From an uncultured Eubacteriales bacterium (GTDB lineage Bacteria > Bacillota > Clostridia > Oscillospirales > Oscillospiraceae): a stretch of 56,706 bases of DNA. Made by a program: the position numbers and the translations under genes. The notes below the pieces were generated by a model that saw only the letters and a program-made list of their open reading frames with translations, was not told the DNA's origin and did not search any database. The DNA is taken from the NCBI GenBank assembly GCA_900545815.1, contig URAM01000008.1, forward strand, positions 1 to 56,706. Reading direction: 5' to 3'. Below, in pieces: positions 32,319-41,276 of the stretch (position 1 is its first letter; the number at the start of each line of letters is the position of its first letter).

Positions 32319-32366
32319 TTCCACATTTCCATTTGATGGACCCTACTCCGAAAAGGAGGTTTTGAT

Positions 32367-34961
32367 ATGAACCAAAAAAACTTCACCCAGAAATCCCAGG
32401 AAGCCATCCAGGCTGCTCAGATGCTCTCCCGTGAATATGGCAACCCTCAGATTGAGCAGGCACATCTGCTCTACGCCCTGCTGGATCAGGAGAGCGGCCT
32501 GATCCCCCAGCTGGTCACCAGCATGGGGCCTGACCCCGCCAGCCTGAAAGCCGCCGTCAAGGCGGAGCTGCAGCGGATGCCCAAGGTGGGCGGCGCTGGA
32601 CGGGAGGCGGACAAGGTCTACATCTCCCGTGACATGGATCGTGCCTTGACCCGTGCCGATGAGATCGCCGGTGAGATGAAGGACGAGTTCCTGTCTGTGG
32701 AACATCTGTTCCTCGGTCTCATCGACGCCGCTGACCCCACCCTGAAAAAGCTGTTCCAGACCTATCACATCACCAAGGAAGCCGCTCTGAACTCCCTGTC
32801 TCAGGTGCGCGGCAACCAGCGTGTGACCTCGGACAATCCGGAGGAGACCTATGACGCCCTGAAAAAGTACGGCTTCGACCTGGTGGAACGGGCAAAGCAG
32901 AACAAGCTGGATCCGGTCATCGGTCGAGATGATGAGATCCGGAATGTCATCCGTATCCTGTCCCGTAAGACCAAAAATAACCCTGTGCTCATCGGTGAGC
33001 CCGGCGTGGGCAAGACCGCCGTGGTAGAAGGTCTGGCACAGCGTATCGTTCGGGGCGATGTGCCCAAGAGCCTCCAGGATAAGACCATCTTCTCCCTGGA
33101 TATGGGTGCTCTGGTGGCAGGCGCCAAGTACCGCGGCGAATTCGAGGAACGTCTGAAGGCCGTTCTGAACGAAGTCCGCAAGAGCGAAGGCAAAATTTTG
33201 CTTTTCATCGACGAACTGCACACCATCGTAGGCGCCGGCAAGACTGAAGGCTCCATGGACGCCGGCAACCTGCTGAAACCCATGCTGGCTCGTGGTGAGC
33301 TGCACTGCATCGGCGCCACCACTCTGAACGAATACCGTCAGTATATCGAAAAGGACGCCGCTCTGGAACGTCGTTTCCAGCCCGTCATGGTGGCAGAACC
33401 CACTGTGGAGGACACCATTGCCATCCTCCGTGGCCTGAAAGAGCGGTATGAAGTGTACCACGGCGTCAAAATCCACGACAGCGCCATCATCGCCGCTGCC
33501 ACTCTGTCCAACCGGTACATCACCGACCGGTTCCTGCCGGACAAGGCCATTGACCTGGTGGACGAAGCCTGCGCTATGGTGCGTACCGAGATGGACTCTA
33601 TGCCCACCGAATTGGATGTCATTTCCCGTAAGATCATCCAGCACGAGATTGAAGAAGCTGCCCTCCAGAAGGAAGACGACCAGCTGAGCAAGGAACGTCT
33701 GGCGACCATCGAGAAGGAACTGTCCGATATGCGGGAGGAGTTCAACGCCAAGAAGGCTCAGTGGGAGAATGAAAAGAACGCCATTGAAAAGGTGCAGAAG
33801 ATCCGTGAGGACATCGAAGCGGCCAACGCCCAGATGGAACAGGCGGAACGGGAATACAACCTGGAAAAGGCCGCCGAGCTGAAATACGGCAAGCTGCCTG
33901 AGCTGAAAAAGCAGTTGGCGGAGGAAGAAAACATCGCCAACGAGGGCAAGAAGCGCAGCCTGCTCCGTGACCGTGTTACCGATGGAGAGATCGCCCTCAT
34001 CATCGAACGCTGGACGGGCATCCCCGTGGCAAAGCTCATGGAGGGCGAACGGGAGAAGCTGCTGCACCTGGACGACATTCTGCATCAGAGAGTCATCGGC
34101 CAGGACGAAGCCGTTAACCGGGTCTGTGAGGCCATCCTCCGCAGCCGTGCCGGCATCCAAGACCCCAACCGTCCCATTGGCTCCTTCCTGTTCCTGGGCC
34201 CCACTGGCGTGGGCAAGACGGAACTGGCCAAAGCCTTGGCGGAAGCCCTGTTCGACAGCGAGAAGAACATGGTGCGTATCGACATGAGCGAGTACATGGA
34301 AAAGTACTCCGTCTCTCGGCTCATCGGTGCGCCTCCGGGATATGTGGGCTACGAGGAAGGCGGTCAGCTGACCGAAGCCGTCCGTCGCCGTCCCTACTCC
34401 GTCGTCCTGTTCGACGAAGTGGAGAAGGCACACCCCGATGTGTTCAACGTCCTGCTCCAGGTGTTGGATGACGGTCGTATCACCGACAGCCAGGGTCGTA
34501 CCGTGGACTTCAAGAACACCATCATCATCCTCACCTCCAACCTGGGCAGCCAGTACCTGCTGGACGGCATCGACGCCAACGGCGAGATCAGCGCAGAGGC
34601 CAAGCGCCAGGTGGAGGAGCTGCTGAAACGCTCCTTCCGTCCGGAATTCCTGAACCGTCTGGACGAGATCGTGTTCTACAAGCCGCTGACCCGTGAGAAC
34701 ATCCATGGCATCATCGACCTGCTGCTCTCTGGCCTGAACAAGCGCCTGGAGGACAAGCAGATTCGGGTAGAAGTGACCGAAGCGGCCAAGGACTTCATCG
34801 TAGCCGAGAGCTACGACCCCGCCTTCGGTGCCCGTCCCCTCCGCCGGTATATCCAGCACACCATCGAGACCCTTATCGGTCGGAAGATCATCGCCGAGGA
34901 TCTTCCGACCGGCACCGTGCTCACCGTGGATCTGGATGGGAACACCCTCTTTATCCGTTGA
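32367..34961 (+). CDS. clpB: ATP-dependent disaggregase ClpB
   Basis: 864 residues, full-length ClpB. An N-domain (1-145, KSQEAIQAAQML) precedes AAA1 with Walker A GEPGVGKT (near 209) and IDELHTIVGAG. The long coiled-coil M-domain (about 400-530) separates ClpB from ClpA/ClpC. AAA2 has GPTGVGKT (near 610). No ClpP-binding loop is expected or seen. It works with DnaK to dissolve aggregates. AAAGGAGG lies ahead of the ATG. It may share hsp20 transcripts. Confidence 0.95.
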   Translation: MNQKNFTQKSQEAIQAAQMLSREYGNPQIEQAHLLYALLDQESGLIPQLVTSMGPDPASLKAAVKAELQRMPKVGGAGREADKVYISRDMDRALTRADEIAGEMKDEFLSVEHLFLGLIDAADPTLKKLFQTYHITKEAALNSLSQVRGNQRVTSDNPEETYDALKKYGFDLVERAKQNKLDPVIGRDDEIRNVIRILSRKTKNNPVLIGEPGVGKTAVVEGLAQRIVRGDVPKSLQDKTIFSLDMGALVAGAKYRGEFEERLKAVLNEVRKSEGKILLFIDELHTIVGAGKTEGSMDAGNLLKPMLARGELHCIGATTLNEYRQYIEKDAALERRFQPVMVAEPTVEDTIAILRGLKERYEVYHGVKIHDSAIIAAATLSNRYITDRFLPDKAIDLVDEACAMVRTEMDSMPTELDVISRKIIQHEIEEAALQKEDDQLSKERLATIEKELSDMREEFNAKKAQWENEKNAIEKVQKIREDIEAANAQMEQAEREYNLEKAAELKYGKLPELKKQLAEEENIANEGKKRSLLRDRVTDGEIALIIERWTGIPVAKLMEGEREKLLHLDDILHQRVIGQDEAVNRVCEAILRSRAGIQDPNRPIGSFLFLGPTGVGKTELAKALAEALFDSEKNMVRIDMSEYMEKYSVSRLIGAPPGYVGYEEGGQLTEAVRRRPYSVVLFDEVEKAHPDVFNVLLQVLDDGRITDSQGRTVDFKNTIIILTSNLGSQYLLDGIDANGEISAEAKRQVEELLKRSFRPEFLNRLDEIVFYKPLTRENIHGIIDLLLSGLNKRLEDKQIRVEVTEAAKDFIVAESYDPAFGARPLRRYIQHTIETLIGRKIIAEDLPTGTVLTVDLDGNTLFIR

Positions 34962-34996
34962 TCTTGCACGATATAATTCGTTGCACTCCTACTTTT

Positions 34997-35024
34997 GGGG
35001 GGCTACCACAGTTGGCAGCCCCCC
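34997..35024 (+). terminator. Terminator-like hairpin after clpB
   Basis: GGGGGGCTACC / GGCAGCCCCCC-type stem, without a T tract. Nearly the same hairpin recurs at 35331-35356. Confidence 0.55.
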
Positions 35025-35025
35025 T

Positions 35026-35290
35026 GAGGGTGTCGACTTTGTCGACACCCTCTCTCAAAAATGCAAGCATTTTTTCGAAGATAGCAGCCTGGTGCATGCA
35101 CTCACTGCGTCGGTAGGTTCCCCACCTGTAGAACAGGCGGGGCCTACGCTAAAAACTTGCCACTGGCAAGTTTTCTGAACGCTGCGGCACTTACCAGTCT
35201 GAGAAGAGAAAAAACTGACGTACACGCCGCCAGTTTTTTCTGATTGAATTTTTTCCGTCCTCAAGAGGACGGAACTCTGCGAGGCTCCTA
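35026..35290 (-). repeat. Dispersed hairpin repeat, full copy 4 (inverted, enlarged)
   Basis: Same ordered blocks as 19474-19668 in reverse orientation: GAGGGTGTCGAC hairpin (35026-35052), AAAAATGCAAGCATTTTT, the gcatgcactcactgcg block, an AAAAAACTGACG/CGCCAGTTTTTT hairpin (35208-35240), and the TTCCGTCCTC/GAGGACGGAA hairpin (35252-35273). About 78 extra bases (35109-35190) add two more hairpins (CCCCACCTGT and AAAACTTGCCA). No gene is seen in the 498-base gap that holds it. Confidence 0.75.
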
Positions 35291-35330
35291 CATCACGCAA
35301 CAAAACAAACTGTTTTGGGGCAGTTTATGA

Positions 35331-35360
35331 GGGGGCTGCCACAGTTGGCAGCCCCCTTTC
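35331..35360 (+). terminator. Second terminator hairpin after clpB
   Basis: GGGGGCTGCC / GGCAGCCCCC stem followed by TTT. It nearly duplicates the hairpin at 34997, so the repeat at 35026-35290 is bracketed by two copies. Confidence 0.65.
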
Positions 35361-35386
35361 TATCTGGTGCAAACCGTTCCGCTCCC

Positions 35387-35415
35387 TTGTCAACCCTCCT
35401 CTGCTATGCTACAAT
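35387..35415 (+). promoter_or_regulatory. Promoter of the ClC gene
   Basis: TTGTCA (35387-35392), 17 bases, TACAAT (35410-35415). Confidence 0.65.
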
Positions 35416-35459
35416 GACCCTATTCCGTAGGATTTTGCACCGTTTGGGAGGGGTTTTCT

Positions 35460-36782
35460 ATGTTTTTCTCCGGCCAGTTGGCTCGGTTTCATCATTGGCA
35501 GCACCGTGACTTGTGGGCGTTCTGCAAGTGGGTGGCTCTGTCTGTGCTGGTGGGCAGCACGGTGGGGTTGGTGAGCTCTGCCTTTGCTTTCTGTCTGTCC
35601 CAAGTGACCGCCTTTCGGCAGGCGCACTTTTGGATCCTGTTCTGCCTGCCCCTGGCCGGTCTGGTCATCTTGGCACTGTATCACATTCTGAACATGGACA
35701 ACGATGGCGGCACCGAGTTCATCCTGGCCTCCGTCCGAGATGCCCGACAGCTCCACGTCCGCCAAGTGCCCCTCATCTTCATCGCCACCGTCCTCACCCA
35801 CCTGACCGGCGGCAGCGCCGGCCGAGAGGGGGCGGCGCTGCAGATTGGCGGCAGCATGGGCAACAAGCTGGGGCAGCTGCTGCATCTGGATGACCGAGAC
35901 GAGCGGATGATCACCATGGCCGGCATGGCTGCCGGCTTCTCCGCCCTCTTTGGCACCCCCATCGGCGCCGCCGTCTTTGCCATGGAGGTGGAGAGCGTGG
36001 GCGTCATGTACTACTCCGCCATCGTCCCTTGTTTCCTCTCCGCCCTGGTGGCCAAATGGGTGGCCAGCGCCTTGGGCATCGCCGCCACTAGCTTCACCCT
36101 GGCCTCCGCCCCCCATCTGACGCCCTTGGTGCTGTTGCAGCTGCTGGCGCTGGGCGTCCTGTGTGCCTTTGCCGCAGCGCTGTTCTGCGAAGCCATGGAG
36201 CAGGGGGGCAAATTATACAGCCGTTTTCTCCACAACCGCTGGGTTCGTGTGGTGGTGGGCGGCGTCCTGGTCATCCTACTCACTCTGGCCGTGGGCAACA
36301 CCGACTACAACGGCGCCGGCATGGAGGTCATCATCCGCGCCATCGCCGGAGAGGCGGTGCCCTATGCGTTCCTCTTGAAAATCCTCTTTACCGTCCTCAC
36401 CCTCCGCTCCGGCTTCCGCGGCGGCGAGATCGTCCCCGCCTTTTTCATCGGCGCTACCTTCGGCTGCACGGTGGGGCCGCTGGTAGGATTACCCCCGGCG
36501 TTTTCCGCAGCGGCAGGCATGATGGCCGTGTTCTGCGGCGTCACCAACTGTCCCCTGACCTCCATCGCCCTAGGCTTTGAGCTGTTCGCCGGAGTGGGGC
36601 TTGTGCCCATGGCGCTGACCATCGCCGTGTCCTATATGCTCTCCGGCTACGGCGGGCTGTACCACGAGCAGCACATCCTCTATTCCAAATCAAAATCCCT
36701 CTACATCCACCAGAACACCGGCGAGGTGTACGAGGACGAGGAAAAACACCTGCCCAAAGCGTCCCACGATGGACTGGACTGA
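35460..36782 (+). CDS. ClC-family chloride channel/transporter
   Basis: 440 residues, about ten helices. GGSAGREGAALQIGG (near 120) is the GREGP-type selectivity and gating-glutamate motif, with Ala in place of Pro. GFRGGEIVPAFFIGATFG (near 322) is the second anion-pathway motif. Bacterial homologues are Cl-/H+ or F-/H+ exchangers; the first motif does not by itself decide. The C-terminal ~30 residues are polar and cytoplasmic, with no CBS domains. GGGAGGGG precedes the ATG. It sits between clpB and clpC but has its own promoter and terminator. Confidence 0.9.
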   Translation: MFFSGQLARFHHWQHRDLWAFCKWVALSVLVGSTVGLVSSAFAFCLSQVTAFRQAHFWILFCLPLAGLVILALYHILNMDNDGGTEFILASVRDARQLHVRQVPLIFIATVLTHLTGGSAGREGAALQIGGSMGNKLGQLLHLDDRDERMITMAGMAAGFSALFGTPIGAAVFAMEVESVGVMYYSAIVPCFLSALVAKWVASALGIAATSFTLASAPHLTPLVLLQLLALGVLCAFAAALFCEAMEQGGKLYSRFLHNRWVRVVVGGVLVILLTLAVGNTDYNGAGMEVIIRAIAGEAVPYAFLLKILFTVLTLRSGFRGGEIVPAFFIGATFGCTVGPLVGLPPAFSAAAGMMAVFCGVTNCPLTSIALGFELFAGVGLVPMALTIAVSYMLSGYGGLYHEQHILYSKSKSLYIHQNTGEVYEDEEKHLPKASHDGLD

Positions 36783-36786
36783 AAGC

Positions 36787-36820
36787 AAACACGACCTGTT
36801 CTGGCAGGTCGTGTTTTTTC
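36787..36820 (+). terminator. Terminator of the ClC gene
   Basis: AAACACGACCTG/CAGGTCGTGTTT stem followed by T. Confidence 0.85.
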
Positions 36821-36887
36821 GGTATGAAGGTGGAAAAACCTGTATAGAATAACCGTAACCCCTTTTTACGGAAAGGATGAACGGATT

Positions 36888-39344
36888 ATGACAGGCTGTG
36901 ATTTGACTCGTCAGGCGCAGAACGCCCTGCGTCTGGCACGGGAAAGCTCTGCCCAGCTGGGGCATGGCTATGTGGGAAGTGAACATCTCTTGCTGGGACT
37001 GCTCCGAGCGTCTCAGGGCGCCGCCGCGCGTGCCCTGACCGCCGCAGGCATCCAGGAGACCGCCGTTCAGACCGCCATCGCCGGTCTGGTGGGGGTGGGC
37101 ACCCGTGGCTGCGGCCCCTCCATGGGCTTGACTCCCCGCTGCCGCCGCATCATCCAGATCGCCGCCCAGGAGAGCAAACGGCTGGGCAGCCGTCTGGTGG
37201 GGACGGAGCATCTCCTCATCGGCATCCTGCGAGACGGCGATGGCTCCGCCGCCCGCATCTTAGGCGGCAGCGGAGCCGATCTGCGCAAGCTCTACGGCGG
37301 GTTGTACGCCGCCTTCGGCGAGTCCAGCGGTCCCAGCCCCTATCGGGGACGGGCGAAGGACTACGAAACCCCCAGGGAATCTCGGCTCCTGGAGCAGTTC
37401 ACCCGAGACATGACTCGGATGGCCGCCGCCGGTCGCCTAGATCCGGTGTCCGGCCGAGAGGAGGAGCTGGAACGGGTCATTCAGATTTTGTGCCGCCGGA
37501 CGAAGAACAATCCGGTCTTATTGGGCGAACCGGGCGTAGGCAAGACCGCCGTGGCGGAAGCCTTAGCCCAGCGCATCGCCAGCGGTCAGGTGCCGCCTGC
37601 CCTGAGCCGCTGCGCCCTGCTGGCGCTGGACTTACCCGCCACTGTGGCGGGCACCAAGTATCGGGGCGAGTTCGAGGATCGGGTGAAGCGCATTTTGAAG
37701 GAAGTCCAGCGGGTGGGCAGCATCATCCTCTTTTTGGACGAACTGCACACCATCATCGGCGCCGGCAGCGCGGAAGGCTCCATTGATGCAGCCAACATCT
37801 TGAAACCGGCGCTGAGCCGTGGGGAGATTCAGGTGCTGGGCGCCACCACCCAGGAGGAATACCGGAAATTCATCCGCAAGGACGCCGCCCTGGAGCGCCG
37901 GTTCCAGCCGGTGCAGCTGGAACCGCCCACTCCGGCCGTGGCCAAAACCATCCTGACCACATTGCGTCCTCGGTACGAGTCCTATCACGGGCTGGTCATC
38001 ACCGATGAGGCCATTGACGCCGCCGTGGCCCTGTCTCAGCGCTACCTGCCCGACCGGAACCTGCCGGACAAAGCCATCGACCTGATGGACGAGGCAGCAG
38101 CCTGCGTGAAGATCGGCGGAGCCAAGGAGCCGGAGGACTGTTCCCATTTGGAACAGCGGCGGAAGGCGACCATCTCCGCCTTAGAGCAAGCCATCCGAGG
38201 GCAGGATTTCGAGCAGGCCGCCCTGCTGCGGGACGCCGAAGTGAGCTTCCGCCACCAGTTGGAGGAGGCGCAGGAGCGGTGGAGAGCCGCCCGCACCCAC
38301 GCCCCGCTGACGGTGGACGGAGACGCCATCGCCCAGGTGCTCTCCCGCTGGACGGGAATCCCAGTGACCGCCCTGACCCAGGACGAGGCCAGCCGCCTGC
38401 TCCACTTGGAGGACGCCCTTCACCGGCGGGTCATCGGCCAAAAGACCGCCGTCCACAGCCTCGCCGCCGCCATCCGCCGCAGCCGTGCCGGATTGCAGGA
38501 GGAAAACCGTCCTGTCGGCTCCTTCCTCTTTGCCGGCCCTTCCGGCGTGGGCAAGACCGAGCTGTGCCGGAGTCTGGCGCAGTGCCTGTTCGGCAGCGAA
38601 GATGCCCTGCTGCGGCTGGATATGTCTGAGTATATGGAAGCGCAGAGCGTCTCTCGGCTCATCGGCTCGCCCCCTGGTTATGTGGGCTACGAGGAGGGCG
38701 GTCGGCTGACAGAGGCCATCCGGAAGCGTCCCTATCGGGTGGTGCTCTTTGACGAGCTGGAAAAAGCCCATCCGGACGTGTGGAACCTGCTGCTGCAAAT
38801 CCTGGAGGACGGGGTTCTGACCGACTCCCAGGGACAGAAAGCGGACTTCCGCAACGCCGTCCTCATCATGACCACCAACGCCGGAGCGGAAGTGCTGGCC
38901 TCCGCCGCCCGCCCCTTGGGCTTTTCCCCCACCCAGCCCGATGACACGGAAAAAGCACTGCAAACCGCCCTGCGCAAGGTATTCCGACCGGAATTTCTGA
39001 ACCGCATCGACGAGATCATCTGCTTCCAGCCCTTGACGGAGGAAGAAGTACAGGAGATCGCAGCATTGATGCTGAACCAGTCCCTGAAACGCCTGCAAAA
39101 GCAGCACATCACCGTGACCTACACCCAGCAGGCGCTGGCCGCCGTGTCCCGGCAGGGACACGATTCCACCTATGGCGTCCGCCCCATGCGGCGCTACCTG
39201 CGGCAGGCGCTGGAGAATCCGGCGGCGGAGCTGCTGCTGAACGGGCAGCTGTGCCCGGGGAGTGGGTTGACCGTAGACGCAGAGGGAGAAAATTTGACCC
39301 TGACCGTGCAGGCGCCTACGTTGGCGCTGGCGGAGCCGGAATGA
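36888..39344 (+). CDS. clpC: ClpC-type ATP-dependent Clp protease ATP-binding subunit
   Basis: 818 residues. Two Clp-N repeats (1-145) precede AAA1 with GEPGVGKT (near 213). A UVR-like helical pair sits in a short middle region (about 430-470, LEQAIRGQDFEQAALLRDAE), and AAA2 has GPSGVGKT (near 550). The ARPLGFSP segment near 677 resembles the LGF loop by which ClpC docks on ClpP, so a proteolytic role is likely. ClpC normally sits in a ctsR-mcsA-mcsB-clpC operon; none of those partners is here. No CtsR box was found. GAAAGGA precedes the ATG. Confidence 0.88.
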   Translation: MTGCDLTRQAQNALRLARESSAQLGHGYVGSEHLLLGLLRASQGAAARALTAAGIQETAVQTAIAGLVGVGTRGCGPSMGLTPRCRRIIQIAAQESKRLGSRLVGTEHLLIGILRDGDGSAARILGGSGADLRKLYGGLYAAFGESSGPSPYRGRAKDYETPRESRLLEQFTRDMTRMAAAGRLDPVSGREEELERVIQILCRRTKNNPVLLGEPGVGKTAVAEALAQRIASGQVPPALSRCALLALDLPATVAGTKYRGEFEDRVKRILKEVQRVGSIILFLDELHTIIGAGSAEGSIDAANILKPALSRGEIQVLGATTQEEYRKFIRKDAALERRFQPVQLEPPTPAVAKTILTTLRPRYESYHGLVITDEAIDAAVALSQRYLPDRNLPDKAIDLMDEAAACVKIGGAKEPEDCSHLEQRRKATISALEQAIRGQDFEQAALLRDAEVSFRHQLEEAQERWRAARTHAPLTVDGDAIAQVLSRWTGIPVTALTQDEASRLLHLEDALHRRVIGQKTAVHSLAAAIRRSRAGLQEENRPVGSFLFAGPSGVGKTELCRSLAQCLFGSEDALLRLDMSEYMEAQSVSRLIGSPPGYVGYEEGGRLTEAIRKRPYRVVLFDELEKAHPDVWNLLLQILEDGVLTDSQGQKADFRNAVLIMTTNAGAEVLASAARPLGFSPTQPDDTEKALQTALRKVFRPEFLNRIDEIICFQPLTEEEVQEIAALMLNQSLKRLQKQHITVTYTQQALAAVSRQGHDSTYGVRPMRRYLRQALENPAAELLLNGQLCPGSGLTVDAEGENLTLTVQAPTLALAEPE

Positions 39345-39548
39345 CGTAAAACCTATCGGAAATCAAGCCCCGCAGGGCCATTTAGCTTCTTTTCGCTTCC
39401 TTTTCTTCAGAGAAGTAAAAGGAAGTGGGGTTCAGGGGCAAAGCCCCTGGTCGCTGACCGCAGTCAGCGAAACTCTCTTTAGCCTAAAGAAGCGCAGGAA
39501 AGGGTGAATTTTCGGCCAAAGCCGAAAAGAGGGAGAACCCCGCAGCGT
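39345..39548. repeat. Palindrome-rich intergenic repeat region after clpC
   Basis: It holds several hairpins: AGGGGC aaa GCCCCT (near 39435), TCGCTGAC cgca GTCAGCGA (39451-39470) and TTTTCGGC caaa GCCGAAAA (39508-39530). Its gggagaaccccgcag (39531-39545) is answered by an inverted, interrupted copy (ctgcg...ggttctccc) at 39649-39671, forming a large imperfect palindrome over the terminator. No gene is seen in 39345-39786. Confidence 0.6.
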
Positions 39549-39578
39549 TAAAAAAACCTGCCGGGGGCAGGTTTTTTA
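39549..39578 (+). terminator. Terminator hairpin in the clpC-murE gap
   Basis: AAAAAACCTGCC ggg GGCAGGTTTTTT, perfect stem ending in T. Confidence 0.7.
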
Positions 39579-39697
39579 GCGAAGGCTCCGCCTGTCAACA
39601 GGCGGGGTGGCGGTTCGGGTAGGAGTAGAAGGAGGGAATTTTACCTCTGCGTCCCCCGGGGGTTCTCCCTTCGTTATGCTGTTGAATGTCAAAGAAA

Positions 39698-39741
39698 ACC
39701 ACGCAACGTGAACCAAACACGCTGCGTGGTTTTTCTTATCA
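39698..39741 (-). terminator. Terminator of dapF-murE
   Basis: AAAACCACGCAACGTG / CACGCTGCGTGGTTTTT stem with T tracts on both strands, ~45 bases past the murE stop. Confidence 0.75.
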
Positions 39742-39786
39742 AATACACACAGAATCACCCAAACGTGAACCTGTCTCCGCTAGGTT

Positions 39787-41244
39787 TTACTTCCCAGCAA
39801 TGATCTCCTCGATCAAGTCCCGTTCGTCCATATGGTACTTCACGCCCTTGATCTCCTGATAGTCCTCGTGTCCCTTTCCGGCCAACAGGATGATGTCCCC
39901 CTTCTGGCCGATGGACATACAATAGGCGATGGCTTCCTTCCGGTCGGGGATGGTCACATATTCCCCGTCCGCCTTGTGGACTCCTACCAGGATGTCGTTG
40001 ATGATGTCCATCGGCTCCTCGTTTCTGGGGTTGTCGCTGGTGACCACAGTCAGGTCAGCCAAGCGGCTGGACACCTCGCCCATCTCGTACCGGCGGGATT
40101 TGGCACGGTTGCCGCCGCAGCCGAACAGACAGATGATGCGCTTAGGGCCGTAGGCACGGATGTTGGTCAGCAGGGCTTCCAGCGCCATGGCATTATGGGC
40201 GTAGTCGATCATCAGGGTGTAGTCGCCGGGGGTCGGATAGATTTCCAAACGACCCTTGACCTGGATGGTGTTCAGGGCGTCCAAAATCGCCTGCTGGGCG
40301 ATGCCCAGATGACGGCAGAGGGCGATGGCGGCCAGAGAGTTGTAAACGGTGAAGTCACCGGGAATGTCCACATGGACGGTATAGTGTTCCAGGCCGTCCA
40401 GGTCGTACTGGACGCCCAGGTAACCGGGCTGATGGATGCGCTGGACGTTCCTCGCACGCAAGTCGGCGTTCTCACCCATGCCAAAGGTCTCCAGCTGGCA
40501 GGTGTGACCGGCCATGACCTGTTCCAGGTAGTCGGCGTCAACGTTGGCGATGCCGATCTTACAGTTGCGGAAAAGCATCCCCTTGCACTGGATGTATTCC
40601 TCCATGCTCTCATGCTCGCCGGGGCCGATGTGATCCGGTTCCAGATTGGTGAAGATGGCATAGTCGTACTGGAAGCCTGCCACACGGCTGAGCTTCATAG
40701 CCTGGCTGGACACCTCCATGACCACATAGCGGATGCCAGCCTGCACCATCTCCGCAAAATATTTCTGCACCAGGAAGGATTCCGGCGTGGTGTTCAGGGA
40801 AGGGATGTGCTTGTCACCGATGATGGCTTCGATGGTGCCGATCAGGCCGGTGGGCAGGCCGGCCTTTTCCAGGATGCCCCGAATCATGTAGGTGGTGGTG
40901 GTCTTGCCCTTGGTGCCGGTGACCCCGATAGTGGTCAGCTTTTCCGCCGGATGGCCGTACCAGGCGGCGGCCAGCTCAGCCAGAGCCACACGGCTGTTAT
41001 CCACCTTGAGCACGGTGATGTGCTCCGGCACCTTCACGTCCTGCTCCACCACCAGCGCCACAGCGCCCTTTTCCAGCACGTCAGGAATGTATTTGTGGCC
41101 GTCAGTGACCGCACCCGGCAGGCAGAGGAAGATACAGCCGGGAACGGCCTTTCGAGAGTCGTAGATGACTTCAGTGATGTCCTGTTCCAGGCTGCCCTGG
41201 AGCAGAGTATAATTCATACGGAAAATCAGGTCGATCAGTTTCAT
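39787..41244 (-). CDS. murE: UDP-MurNAc-tripeptide synthetase (meso-DAP adding)
   Basis: 485 residues with three Mur-ligase domains. The ATP loop GVTGTKGKTTT is near residue 110, a carbamylated-Lys region lies in the centre, and DNPRNEEP (near residue 400) is the motif that selects meso-diaminopimelate rather than lysine. It adds DAP to UDP-MurNAc-Ala-Glu. AAAGGA lies before the ATG. dapF, which makes meso-DAP, lies 32 bases upstream on the same strand. The gene is away from the dcw cluster. Confidence 0.95.
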   Translation of the reverse strand: MKLIDLIFRMNYTLLQGSLEQDITEVIYDSRKAVPGCIFLCLPGAVTDGHKYIPDVLEKGAVALVVEQDVKVPEHITVLKVDNSRVALAELAAAWYGHPAEKLTTIGVTGTKGKTTTTYMIRGILEKAGLPTGLIGTIEAIIGDKHIPSLNTTPESFLVQKYFAEMVQAGIRYVVMEVSSQAMKLSRVAGFQYDYAIFTNLEPDHIGPGEHESMEEYIQCKGMLFRNCKIGIANVDADYLEQVMAGHTCQLETFGMGENADLRARNVQRIHQPGYLGVQYDLDGLEHYTVHVDIPGDFTVYNSLAAIALCRHLGIAQQAILDALNTIQVKGRLEIYPTPGDYTLMIDYAHNAMALEALLTNIRAYGPKRIICLFGCGGNRAKSRRYEMGEVSSRLADLTVVTSDNPRNEEPMDIINDILVGVHKADGEYVTIPDRKEAIAYCMSIGQKGDIILLAGKGHEDYQEIKGVKYHMDERDLIEEIIAGK

Positions 41245-41276
41245 ATATCAAAATCCTTTCTGAGCCATAACGCTCC

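Noticed and set aside
32343..34859. 838-codon minus-strand frame opposite clpB
   Set aside because: Antisense of a complete ClpB gene. No domain was recognised and there is no ribosome site.
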